Source: a candidate division KSB1 bacterium
Lineage (GTDB): Bacteria; Zhuqueibacterota; Zhuqueibacteria; Zhuqueibacterales; Zhuqueibacteraceae
DNA length: 64,000 bases
Reading direction: 5' to 3'
Assembly (NCBI GenBank): GCA_034506175.1
Contig: JAPDQB010000015.1
Span: 49,658-113,657 of the forward strand
Position numbers and translations under genes: made by a program. Numbering within the stretch: position 1 is the stretch's first letter; each line of letters starts with the position of its first letter. Shown one piece after another: positions 26,526-33,866 of this stretch. The notes beneath the pieces are model-generated. The model worked only from the letters and a program-made list of their open reading frames with translations. It ran no database searches and was not told the DNA's origin.

Positions 26526-26875
26526 CTCAATGTTCCCTTTCTCAATATAAGCGTCATTTTTCCGTGCTTCGCGCCGAGCGCACCGGCCACAAAATTCGTG
26601 ACGCGTTCTTTATCAAAACGCTCTTGACAGGTAAAAACATCGACGAAGGCTTTGCTTGATTCCGGCCAGGTGTGTACGCTGATGTGGCTTTCCGCAATGA
26701 TGGCAAAAGCCGTCACGCCTTGAGGGTTGAACTTACAGCATCCGCTCTTGACGACTTTCGTTCCCATCAATCTGGCAATGCCGCGGCATAACCGGATCAT
26801 GGAAGCGGTTGAATTCAAGAGAAGTGAATTGCATCCTTCCAAGTCCAAAATCAGATGATGTCCGCCTTCCAGCAT
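26495..26875 (-). CDS. speD: S-adenosylmethionine decarboxylase proenzyme
   Basis: The 126-residue prokaryotic class 1B AdoMetDC self-cleaves between Glu and Ser in IIAESHISVHTWPE to create the pyruvoyl cofactor; the His after ES and the later Cys (VDVFTC) complete the active-site pattern. The product, decarboxylated SAM, is the aminopropyl donor for the coupled SpeE-like enzyme. The N-terminus is somewhat divergent (MLEGGHHLILDLEGC) but the length is normal. Confidence 0.9.
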   Translation of the reverse strand: MLEGGHHLILDLEGCNSLLLNSTASMIRLCRGIARLMGTKVVKSGCCKFNPQGVTAFAIIAESHISVHTWPESSKAFVDVFTCQERFDKERVTNFVAGALGAKHGKMTLILRKGTLSCPIVAETFH

Positions 26876-26880
26876 GGTGA

Positions 26881-27111
26881 TTACCGGCCTGGAGAAGCCG
26901 CTTTAAATTTGCAGGGACACGATCGTCGGGCCCTGGGATAACGGCCACGCTCTTCTTGACCACCGCACTTCCCTCCGCAGCCACAAGCACATCCCAACTG
27001 CGCACTCGGGATTTTCGTTTGCATCCCCATCCAAACCGTCACACGGGAAGGTTTGACAACAGAGACGCCACGCGACTCACAAGCGGGCCATTGAGGATCA
27101 GTGATATACAT
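26881..27111 (-). CDS. Small Cys/Gly-rich hypothetical protein
   Basis: A 76-residue open frame fills the otherwise empty gap between the 331-residue gene and speD on the same strand. It opens MYITDPQWPACESRG, again an MY(I/L) start, and has a Cys/Gly patch LGCACGCGGKCGG that could bind metal or form disulfides. No ribosome binding site stands out and no family is recognised. It could be spurious. Confidence 0.4.
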   Translation of the reverse strand: MYITDPQWPACESRGVSVVKPSRVTVWMGMQTKIPSAQLGCACGCGGKCGGQEERGRYPRARRSCPCKFKAASPGR

Positions 27112-27124
27112 ACGTCGCGCTATC

Positions 27125-28120
27125 TTACTTTTTAAGATTGCGGAACAAATCCTTCAATCCATGTCGATGCGATTTCGTCAAGGGCTCGGGAACTTCGTTG
27201 TTTGCCTTTGCAGGCGCCGGCTCCGGCTGCTCCAAGCTCTCGGGAGTCGGATCGGCAGCAGGCGTAATCATGTAAAGCCGTTGACTACCCATCGATCCGC
27301 TCGATTTGGGACTGGTGGGTTCGCCGACATAGATTTCAGGAATCCCCCAGGCTTCTGCCTTGGCTTGCGTCAACGGGCGAAATCTCCAGGCCAGCCGCGC
27401 CTCGCCTAATTCGACGGCAGCGATTTGTTGTAGAGAGACGGGCATGCGAACCTGATAGATTTGCAGATGGCAATCCAACAGCTCATCAGAAGGCAAATGA
27501 TCGGCAGGCGCTAGCAAGGCACCGAGTTCTTCTCTCAGGGCGGCGAATGGCAATTGGAGGTGCAACCCGGGGTCGGCAAAAATTTTTTCATAAGCCGGGC
27601 CGCGAGGCTCGCGAAAGATTGGTTGCCTCTTCGGCAATGGTGGCGGCTTGGGGTTTGTCAAATTCTCAGTTGGTGCAGTTCGTTCTACCGTGCGATGGCC
27701 GTTGCTCGAACCATTGCCGGGCGACGGTTGATAAGCGGGGGGCATATCACTCAATTGCTCATACAAGCGGCCTTCACCATCGGCCAAAACTTCGCCTAAA
27801 AACCTCGGCTTGCCGTTAGCCCATTCGCAAAGCTGGCCGGCTTCATTGGAAAAGACCTGCCCCAGCGGTCGCAATCCCGGCATTTGCGCTGGCGCGCTCT
27901 TGATTTGTCTTTGTCTCGGCATCGTCTGCGGAAATGCTGCCGTACTCGATCGCAAAGGCGCATTGAGCTGGCGGGCTGGAAATCGCGGGGCACCATTCCG
28001 TGGAAGAGAACCGGCGCCGTTTCCTCCTTCGACCCGGACAATTTTGATTCGTTGCAACTCCACCCATTGGCCGTTGATGGGGATTTGAACTTTTTCCTTT
28101 ATTTGCATGAAGCGTATCAT
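27125..28120 (-). CDS. Hypothetical protein with 'GELxxxxDGxLY' motifs
   Basis: 331 residues from ATG 28120 with GAGGAGATAAA upstream. No family is recognised. The N-terminus (KEKVQIPINGQWVELQRIKI) is beta-like. Residues about 85-125 contain LGQVFSNEAGQLCEWANG and LGEVLADGEGRLYEQLSD, two copies of a motif also present twice in the 33.1-kb protein (GELRQGPDGQLYQWVEG). A Pro-rich linker and a C-terminal globular part follow. The shared motif ties it to the structural-looking proteins of the block. Confidence 0.65.
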   Translation of the reverse strand: MIRFMQIKEKVQIPINGQWVELQRIKIVRVEGGNGAGSLPRNGAPRFPARQLNAPLRSSTAAFPQTMPRQRQIKSAPAQMPGLRPLGQVFSNEAGQLCEWANGKPRFLGEVLADGEGRLYEQLSDMPPAYQPSPGNGSSNGHRTVERTAPTENLTNPKPPPLPKRQPIFREPRGPAYEKIFADPGLHLQLPFAALREELGALLAPADHLPSDELLDCHLQIYQVRMPVSLQQIAAVELGEARLAWRFRPLTQAKAEAWGIPEIYVGEPTSPKSSGSMGSQRLYMITPAADPTPESLEQPEPAPAKANNEVPEPLTKSHRHGLKDLFRNLKK

Positions 28121-28149
28121 TTTATCTCCTCGGTTTTATTTCATCATCG

Positions 28150-28659
28150 TCACCATTGCGGGAGTGCTCCCACCATCGGCTGAAAGGTTTCGCATCCGGC
28201 CGCGACGCCATTGCCGCCATAAACCCGATTGTACCAGTAGCGACCGGATATGCGGCCCCCGACTTTATTGATTGGAAAAAGTCCCCCTTGATCATTGTAC
28301 CCGCGATTGCGAACAATCAACTCAATTTTGGCATTTTCATCCAGCCGGACGGCGATGGGATAACAGCCAATGCCCCAGGGGTTGATCAGGATTTCGAATT
28401 TGATGTAGGGAGAAAGAGGTTGACCATTGCGCAGAATCATCCACTCCAATCCTGGCGTGTGAATTTGTTCATTCTGGACGGCTTGCAAATCGGTGAACTG
28501 GGCAAAATTTTCCAATATGCCACAATATTGCCGTGGCAATTGGAACGAGGCGAGAACCACCTGTTGGCCTCTCTCCGGCAATGGGGAAATTATGTGCGCA
28601 TCATCGAAAAACTCCGCATCCGCAGGTATACCGCAAATCGGACAATGGCCATTTTGCAT
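28150..28659 (-). CDS. Hypothetical beta-rich protein
   Basis: 169 residues from ATG 28659, chosen because GAGGGAGTAGG precedes it. It begins with a CxxC (GHCPICGIPADAEFF) that may bind zinc. The centre reads VVLASFQLPRQYCGILENFA and the C-terminus has LDENAKIELIVRN and GGRISGRYWYNRVYGG. The alternating pattern suggests a beta-sandwich, as in many virion or surface proteins, but no family is recognised. It is co-directional with and adjacent to the domain-repeat genes. Confidence 0.6.
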   Translation of the reverse strand: MQNGHCPICGIPADAEFFDDAHIISPLPERGQQVVLASFQLPRQYCGILENFAQFTDLQAVQNEQIHTPGLEWMILRNGQPLSPYIKFEILINPWGIGCYPIAVRLDENAKIELIVRNRGYNDQGGLFPINKVGGRISGRYWYNRVYGGNGVAAGCETFQPMVGALPQW

Positions 28660-28663
28660 GATC

Positions 28664-29398
28664 CTACTCCCTCGGTTGCCGTCCCGTGCCCAGCACTTTA
28701 TATCCTTGCAGCACAAAATAAAGCCGGCCGGTTCCGGAAATTTCGGTGATCTGCACGCGAATCACCGAGCGCGGCGCAAAAACGATGGGCTGTGGGAAAA
28801 AGCGAAAAGGCCGGTCGCCGTTGGCGATGCCGAGGCCGGCGATGTTATGAATTGGTTCACTCTGAAAATCCCGTCCGGTGGCATTGTCACTGATGCTATA
28901 AAGAAAATGCACATCGCCATCCGGACAAGTGGCGGCTTGAAAAAGACGGCTCCGCTCTTCCTGTGTCAAATTGTCCACATCAAAGGAGCGGCCACCCTGG
29001 CTTAATACCCGATCTGCCAAAGTGGGATTAAGTTGGAATCCTGTTCTGAGAAGTTTTTGCTCAAGCACATCTTTCTGCGCGTCACTCAGAGTTCCTAATG
29101 CCTCTCTAAAACCGTCGAGCAAACTTTCAAGAGTCAAGTCACTTAACGGACTAAAGATTATTATTCCCGAGCTTGGACCAAATTCAATCTGCACTTCCGG
29201 TCGCACGCTGTAGCTCATTGCTACTGTAACGAAATGTCCCTCAATGCTGATGTTGATAACTTTGGTCAATACATTGTCGCGCCTGCCGGTGAGATCGAAG
29301 GTGACCAGTTGATCGAATGGCACGATTCGCGTATCCGGCGCGAACACCTGTTCTGCCGGAATAGTGCGCGACACGTTGTATGCTGGCACTTGAGTCAT
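28664..29398 (-). CDS. Structural-looking protein, one copy of a novel domain
   Basis: About 244 residues from ATG 29398 (GTG 29410 is possible). It contains one copy of a domain also found twice in the next gene upstream. It opens IVPFDQLVTFDLTGRRDNVL and VINISIEGHFVTVAMSYSV, has a variable middle, then EPIHNIAGLGIANGDRPFR and PRSVIRVQITEISGTGRLY ending LQGYKVLG. No signal peptide or catalytic motif. The beta-strand periodicity and terminal 'GYKxLG' strand suggest an oligomeric coat or fibre protein. Confidence 0.7.
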   Translation of the reverse strand: MTQVPAYNVSRTIPAEQVFAPDTRIVPFDQLVTFDLTGRRDNVLTKVINISIEGHFVTVAMSYSVRPEVQIEFGPSSGIIIFSPLSDLTLESLLDGFREALGTLSDAQKDVLEQKLLRTGFQLNPTLADRVLSQGGRSFDVDNLTQEERSRLFQAATCPDGDVHFLYSISDNATGRDFQSEPIHNIAGLGIANGDRPFRFFPQPIVFAPRSVIRVQITEISGTGRLYFVLQGYKVLGTGRQPRE

Positions 29399-29418
29399 TG
29401 CTTTGCTCACATCACAGG

Positions 29419-30822
29419 TTAAACACTACCCAAAATCTTGTATCCTTGAAAGACAATAAACAATCTGCCACGGCCAAAAATCTCTTCTACCTGCACGCGA
29501 ATGGTCGAGCGCGGCAGAAAATGCATGGGATAGGCCAGCTCCCGAAATGGCCGATCGCCGTTGGCAATGCCCAGCCCGGCAATGTTGAGCTCGGTTTTAT
29601 TTTGTAGCTCTCGTCCAGTGCCGGTATCAATAATGCGAAACTTGAAGCGTACATCCTCCGGCAGTGTCAGACGCTCGAACAAGCGGTTAATCGTTTCTTT
29701 CGGCAAATTTGCCAGTTGGCCGTTCTGAAACGCCAGGCATACGAAGTCAGGGCGAATGCGAAATCCTTCTTTCAACGCGCTGGCAGGAAATTGGCTGAAT
29801 GGAATATCGGCGAGTGCAAAATTGCCTGGTTCCCCCGCAGGGAAGAGTTGCACCTCGCGATCTGCAGCCACCAAGCTATATCCGATTGCCGTGGCCACAA
29901 AACCTCCTTCGACGTTGATATTCACTTCATCTTCAAGGAGATTTTCCGGTTGGCCCGTGAGATCAAAAGTGGCGACATAATCAAAGGGCACCAATCGCTG
30001 GCGGGGGATTTGCCCTTCCCGAATTTGTTTCAAGATGCGAGCGGTGGCTTTCTCGGAGCCATAAAATGCCGCGGCCCGTTGTACAGAAGGGGCTGCCCGC
30101 AGTTGGGTTTCCGGCACGTGAGCGGCCCCGAGAATTTTATAACCATGCAAGGCGATCGCTAACTCTCCGTTTATACCCAAAGAGGCTTCTTCCACTTGAA
30201 TGCGTATGGTCGATCGGGGTAAAAAAGCAACCGGATTGGCAAGCACTCGAAACGGACGTTCGCCATTGGACTTGCCCAAGCCGGCAATATTGTGGATGGG
30301 CTCGTTTTGCAATTCCCGGCCGCTGCCGCTGTCGATGATCTGAAAGAGGAAGTGGATCTCATCGACGCGCTCCACCCGCTGCAACAAGTCTGTTCTATCC
30401 AGGGAATTGAGGTCAGCCAATTTTGCATCGAGATTTGGATCCAACGTGCCTCTCGGAAAGGCCAAACGCTCGAAGGCCGGATTGAAGCGGAAACCGCTGA
30501 TCAGCACATCCGGTGTAAGGTTCCCGAGAGTGGCGTCAGCCAGCCGAGATTCAGGTGGAGACGGTGGTGAAACTGGAGGTGGAAGAGACCGCAAAAAGGT
30601 CGTTTGCGCCCGCTCGGCGGCAAAGCCATAGCCGATTTCTTGCGCCACGAACACGCCTTCAACACTGATGTTGATGACGTCTTCGTGCAGCCTGCCGACC
30701 TCACCCGTCAACGAAAATGTCGCCACATGGTCGTACGGAATATAGCGCACCGCGGGAATATCACCCAGTTGCTCGGCGGGCACTCTACTGAGTGGTTGCG
30801 GTTGAAAATGGCTATTCCACAT
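29419..30822 (-). CDS. Structural-looking protein, tandem copies of a novel domain
   Basis: 467 residues. Copy 1 spans about 15-225 (YIPYDHVATFSLTGEVGRL, VINISVEGVFVAQEIGYGF, EPIHNIAGLGKSNGERPFR, PRSTIRIQVEEAS, LHGYKILG). Copy 2 spans about 255-467 (LVPFDYVATFDLTGQPENL, VNINVEGGFVATAIGYSL, LNIAGLGIANGDRPFR, PRSTIRVQVEEIFGRG, FQGYKILG). The two copies and the neighbouring gene clearly descend from one domain. GGAAGG precedes ATG 30822. No known family is recognised; see findings. Confidence 0.75.
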   Translation of the reverse strand: MWNSHFQPQPLSRVPAEQLGDIPAVRYIPYDHVATFSLTGEVGRLHEDVINISVEGVFVAQEIGYGFAAERAQTTFLRSLPPPVSPPSPPESRLADATLGNLTPDVLISGFRFNPAFERLAFPRGTLDPNLDAKLADLNSLDRTDLLQRVERVDEIHFLFQIIDSGSGRELQNEPIHNIAGLGKSNGERPFRVLANPVAFLPRSTIRIQVEEASLGINGELAIALHGYKILGAAHVPETQLRAAPSVQRAAAFYGSEKATARILKQIREGQIPRQRLVPFDYVATFDLTGQPENLLEDEVNINVEGGFVATAIGYSLVAADREVQLFPAGEPGNFALADIPFSQFPASALKEGFRIRPDFVCLAFQNGQLANLPKETINRLFERLTLPEDVRFKFRIIDTGTGRELQNKTELNIAGLGIANGDRPFRELAYPMHFLPRSTIRVQVEEIFGRGRLFIVFQGYKILGSV

Positions 30823-30894
30823 CGAACGAACCTTCCGCTAAGTTAGGCGTCTGGTGCAGAAACGAACCAAACGAATCCACACGCAAAGAATAGT

Positions 30895-31542
30895 CTATTG
30901 CACATCCCGCGTGATATAGCCATCTATCAAAACCCAAATGCGGGTTTCGGTCGGAATTATGGTCGGAGCTCGTCCAGGACTACTATCACTACGTGAAAGA
31001 GGTTGAGCATCACCAAGCACACTCGTCCCGTTCGGAAATTCGATTTCAACCCGAAAATTCTGCTGGCTATCAACATGGATCGGCTCGGCAAAGCGAAAGG
31101 TGGCCTCCGGCGATGGCAAACCATGGCCAATTCTTTCACCGAGACTTTCCCCGGCGCCAGAGGGAAACATCCAGGTTGGCGCCTGAATCATAATCTTCTC
31201 GCCGACAATAAAAGTCGTAACGGAATTATAGATAAAGTTGGCAAGGAAATTACCGTTATCCCGGGCCACATCCGGATCAGCGGGCGGGCTAAAGCCTCCT
31301 TCCACCAAGCGCGGCAACGGCTGGACAACCACTCGCAGTGCTCTCGCTTCATACGTGTTAAAATGCGAAAGAACTCCGGATTCCTGTTGGTTCGTTTCGA
31401 GCTTGGTTTTGCTGGTCACGTCAACGAAAAATCTGATGAGATTGCCGGTGATTTGTTCTCGAATCGGCCTGCTGCTGTCAAACTTCCTGGCATCATACAA
31501 CGGCAGGTGTACTTTTTCTTTAACTCCACGAACGACGGCCAT
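30895..31542 (-). CDS. Hypothetical protein of the 19-34 kb block
   Basis: 215 residues from ATG 31542 with a strong AGGAGG eight bases upstream. It opens VVRGVKEKVHLPLYDARKFD, has GNLIRFFVDVTSKTKLETNQ and FIYNSVTTFIVGEKIMIQAP, and ends with a strand TRIWVLIDGYITRDV. That last strand and overall length resemble the repeated domain of the next two genes, so it may be a distant fourth member. No catalytic motif or signal peptide. Its strong ribosome binding site suggests high expression. Confidence 0.7.
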   Translation of the reverse strand: MAVVRGVKEKVHLPLYDARKFDSSRPIREQITGNLIRFFVDVTSKTKLETNQQESGVLSHFNTYEARALRVVVQPLPRLVEGGFSPPADPDVARDNGNFLANFIYNSVTTFIVGEKIMIQAPTWMFPSGAGESLGERIGHGLPSPEATFRFAEPIHVDSQQNFRVEIEFPNGTSVLGDAQPLSRSDSSPGRAPTIIPTETRIWVLIDGYITRDVQ

Positions 31543-31559
31543 GGCTTTTTCCTCCTAGG

Positions 31560-32192
31560 CTAAAAATACGGTTTGAATAACGATGGATACGTTGGCGGGG
31601 TTTCCACTTCCGCCGGCTTCGTCAAATCACAAGTGGGGTTGACAGTCTTTTCCCGCACAAATCCACCCAACTGATTGGTGAAAACTCCGCGCGGGTTGAA
31701 TGGCGGCTCGACTTCACGGACATAGCCCTCGACACCCGGCTCAGGAGCTTGTCCATAATATCCCATCGGCTCAACCTCCGGGGCCTGGCCATATTCGCCC
31801 ACATACTCAGCAGGGCTTTGGCCATAATACCCCATGGCGTCTGCCTCCGGCGCCTGCCCATAATAGCCCACCTCCTCCGGCGCTTGACCATAATATCCAT
31901 AATATCCCATCTCTTCGCCGGGCGCTTGGCCGTAATAACCCATCTCGGCCTCGCTTGGCGCTTGACCATAGTAGGCCATTTCTTCCGGGGCGAGACCATA
32001 ATATCCCACCTCTTCAGCGGGCGCCTGGCCGTAATATCCCATTTCTTGATAGGGCGCCTGGCCGTAATAACCAACCGCCTCAGATTCGGGGCTTTGCCCC
32101 ATCGGATAAAAAATCATCGTGCGCGCTCCTTCTCTGGTTGACGGATTAACGATCATAATTTCATTGAGCCCGATTGCTCCTGATGTTTTCAT
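31560..32192 (-). CDS. YYGQAP-repeat protein
   Basis: About 210 residues. After an N-terminal MKTSGAIGLNEIMIVNPSTR, residues about 45-160 are about ten imperfect copies of a 10-13 residue unit, YYGQAP followed by acidic residues and (M/V)G. The unit is Tyr/Gly-rich and acidic, like low-complexity assembly or adhesive sequences. The C-terminal about 50 residues are non-repetitive (YVREVEPPFNPRGVF, NPTCDLTKPAEVE). Repeats on the DNA level could change in number by slippage. Function unknown; a flexible or self-associating component is an inference. Confidence 0.75.
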   Translation of the reverse strand: MKTSGAIGLNEIMIVNPSTREGARTMIFYPMGQSPESEAVGYYGQAPYQEMGYYGQAPAEEVGYYGLAPEEMAYYGQAPSEAEMGYYGQAPGEEMGYYGYYGQAPEEVGYYGQAPEADAMGYYGQSPAEYVGEYGQAPEVEPMGYYGQAPEPGVEGYVREVEPPFNPRGVFTNQLGGFVREKTVNPTCDLTKPAEVETPPTYPSLFKPYF

Positions 32193-32228
32193 CACATGGG
32201 CCTTTCGTTTTACAAAATTGTTCTCGAC

Positions 32229-32492
32229 TTATCCTTCGATTCCTTTCGGCGTAATACGATAGCGCCCTCCAACGATGTAAAGTTGAGTTCCTTGCGGATT
32301 GCTCACCAGCTTGGGTGGATTCGCCATAAAATGAATGAAGTTTCGCTTCCGGCCCGGGCTCCAGCGGTCAGAGCTGTAAATAACGCCTTTCAATTCGCCC
32401 AACTGCACCACAACCGGCGGTATGACGCGATTGCACTTCATCCTTTGCAGCAGCTTGGGAACAAACGCATGAAATCGCTTAAACAGGCCCAT
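32229..32492 (-). CDS. Small hypothetical basic protein
   Basis: About 87 residues from ATG 32492 (a TTG at 32531, directly after the upstream stop, is also possible). It reads MGLFKRFHAFVPKLLQRMK, then VVVQLGELKGVIYSSDRW and GTQLYIVGGRYRITPKGIEG. The C-terminal part is beta-like and well formed, which supports a real gene although no family is recognised. It lies between the tandem-duplicated protein gene and the YYGQAP gene. Confidence 0.6.
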   Translation of the reverse strand: MGLFKRFHAFVPKLLQRMKCNRVIPPVVVQLGELKGVIYSSDRWSPGRKRNFIHFMANPPKLVSNPQGTQLYIVGGRYRITPKGIEG

Positions 32493-32536
32493 ACCTTGCC
32501 GAATTGGCTTGGCGAGAGTTTTACTCGGCAATTTGT

Positions 32537-33130
32537 TTAATAAATAGGGTTTCCGGAAGGGTCCAGCCCAAGAACACCGGCTCGTTGTGCCGCCGTAATT
32601 CCTGCTGCGGCGACCGGCCCAACGCCTGGAATGAGCCCGGCCGCAACAGGCAAAAGCTGTCGCACCCCCGGCAGGCGCGTGACGGCACGCAAACCTCTGC
32701 CGACGAATCTGCCGACAGCTTTGATCGCCTTCCAAAAGCCAAACGGATTGCCAAACCCGTCTATGCCTTCCACCCATTGGTATAATTGGCCATCCGGGGC
32801 CTGCCGGATTTCACCAACAAAGCTGCCAACATCCGGTTCGGCCTGGCCGAGTCCCAGAACACCGGCTTGTTGTGCCGCCGAGACTACCGCGCCCGCACCA
32901 GGAATGATTCCAGCGGCGGCGGGCAAAAGCTGTCGAATACCGGGTAGCCGTGTGACCGCGCGCAGCCCTCGACCGACGAATCGCCCGACAGATTTGAGAG
33001 CTTTCCAAAAGCCAAATGGGTTGCCAAACCCGTCGATGCCTTCCACCCATTGGTAAAGCTGGCCATCGGGGCCTTGCCTTAATTCGCCGATATAACTGCC
33101 GATTCCCATCACTTCTTGTGGATACACCAT
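32537..33130 (-). CDS. Tandem-duplicated protein with cationic amphipathic helix
   Basis: 197 residues; AAAGGAG precedes ATG 33130. Two nearly identical units (about 10-96 and 98-187) each read: GELRQGPDGQLYQWVEGIDG, then GNPFGFW, then a cationic amphipathic helix KALKSVGRFVGRGLRAVTRL, then a Gly/Ala-rich hydrophobic stretch AAAGIIPGAGAVVSAAQQ. The helix plus hydrophobic tail resembles membrane-active peptides. The duplication is recent, since long DNA stretches of the two units match. The GEL...DGxLY motif recurs in the 331-residue protein. Confidence 0.75.
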   Translation of the reverse strand: MVYPQEVMGIGSYIGELRQGPDGQLYQWVEGIDGFGNPFGFWKALKSVGRFVGRGLRAVTRLPGIRQLLPAAAGIIPGAGAVVSAAQQAGVLGLGQAEPDVGSFVGEIRQAPDGQLYQWVEGIDGFGNPFGFWKAIKAVGRFVGRGLRAVTRLPGVRQLLPVAAGLIPGVGPVAAAGITAAQRAGVLGLDPSGNPIY

Positions 33131-33161
33131 GTTGAAATCTCCTTTCTTTTTTCACCCAAAC

Positions 33162-33854
33162 TCAATTCAGTGAGGACTTCATGAGCACGATAAACGGAAA
33201 AGCTTTTTCTCCTCTCACCTTTCTCCGGCGTTCAAGGCGGCGCTTGAACTGCTGCCGCGTTATTATAAAGGGTTTTCCTTTTTGTTGATAAGGCGCGAAT
33301 CGATTTTTTCCTTCTCCTGGCGCGACCGAGCCACTTGCCTCGGCAATCCTTGGCTTCCTTCTAATCCAAAATACGCTTTGCGCGCCGCGAACAGCAAACA
33401 AATAGCTCAAGATGCAAAGCTCAATTTTCCTCAAAAGGCCGACTTGACCACGATAATTTTCGTCAACAACGGCAAAATCGATCTCTTGGTTCGGGTCCGC
33501 TCGTCGGTGACTCTCAAAAACGACGAAGAAACCGATCGCTTTGTCTCTCGAATGATCGCGCACCACTAAAAACTCCACGGCTTCGAGATATCGTTCCCGC
33601 GCGGTGAGATCCGGCAGCACGGAGTTTTCAATATTGGCCTGCGATGGCGGCCGCGAGAAACCAAAGGCACGATAGACATCTTCATTTTTAAACCACTGCG
33701 CGATTAACGTCATTTCATGATTATTCGGCCACCGTAGCTCAATGTTTGAATAAGTTATGTGTGAGAAGCCGGTTCGCTTGTGAAATTGAATTGGAACATA
33801 GGCGATTTTATCAAAATCATAGTTTGCATTTATGATTATCTCATTCTCGATCAT
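33162..33854 (-). CDS. GNAT-like acetyltransferase
   Basis: 230 residues. The central part looks like a GNAT fold: MTLIAQWFKNEDVYRAFGFS, a strand VEFLVVRDHSRDKAIGFFVV, then EIDFAVVDENYRGQVGLLRK, where RGQVGLL resembles the acetyl-CoA pyrophosphate loop (R/QxxGxG/A), and LCILSYLFAVRGAQSVFW. The substrate is unknown. The basic C-terminus (QQFKRRLERRRKVRGEKAF) is atypical. It is the second gene of the block. Confidence 0.6.
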   Translation of the reverse strand: MIENEIIINANYDFDKIAYVPIQFHKRTGFSHITYSNIELRWPNNHEMTLIAQWFKNEDVYRAFGFSRPPSQANIENSVLPDLTARERYLEAVEFLVVRDHSRDKAIGFFVVFESHRRADPNQEIDFAVVDENYRGQVGLLRKIELCILSYLFAVRGAQSVFWIRRKPRIAEASGSVAPGEGKNRFAPYQQKGKPFIITRQQFKRRLERRRKVRGEKAFPFIVLMKSSLN

Positions 33855-33866
33855 TGATACACCTGG

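Noticed and set aside
26733..27005. A 90-codon frame overlapping the 5' end of speD
   Set aside because: It runs through speD in another frame; speD carries the conserved self-cleavage site, so this is a shadow.
32493..32777. Upstream extension of the small 32.2-kb gene
   Set aside because: The extension overlaps the tandem-duplicated gene in another frame and looks like its shadow; only the downstream part reads as protein.
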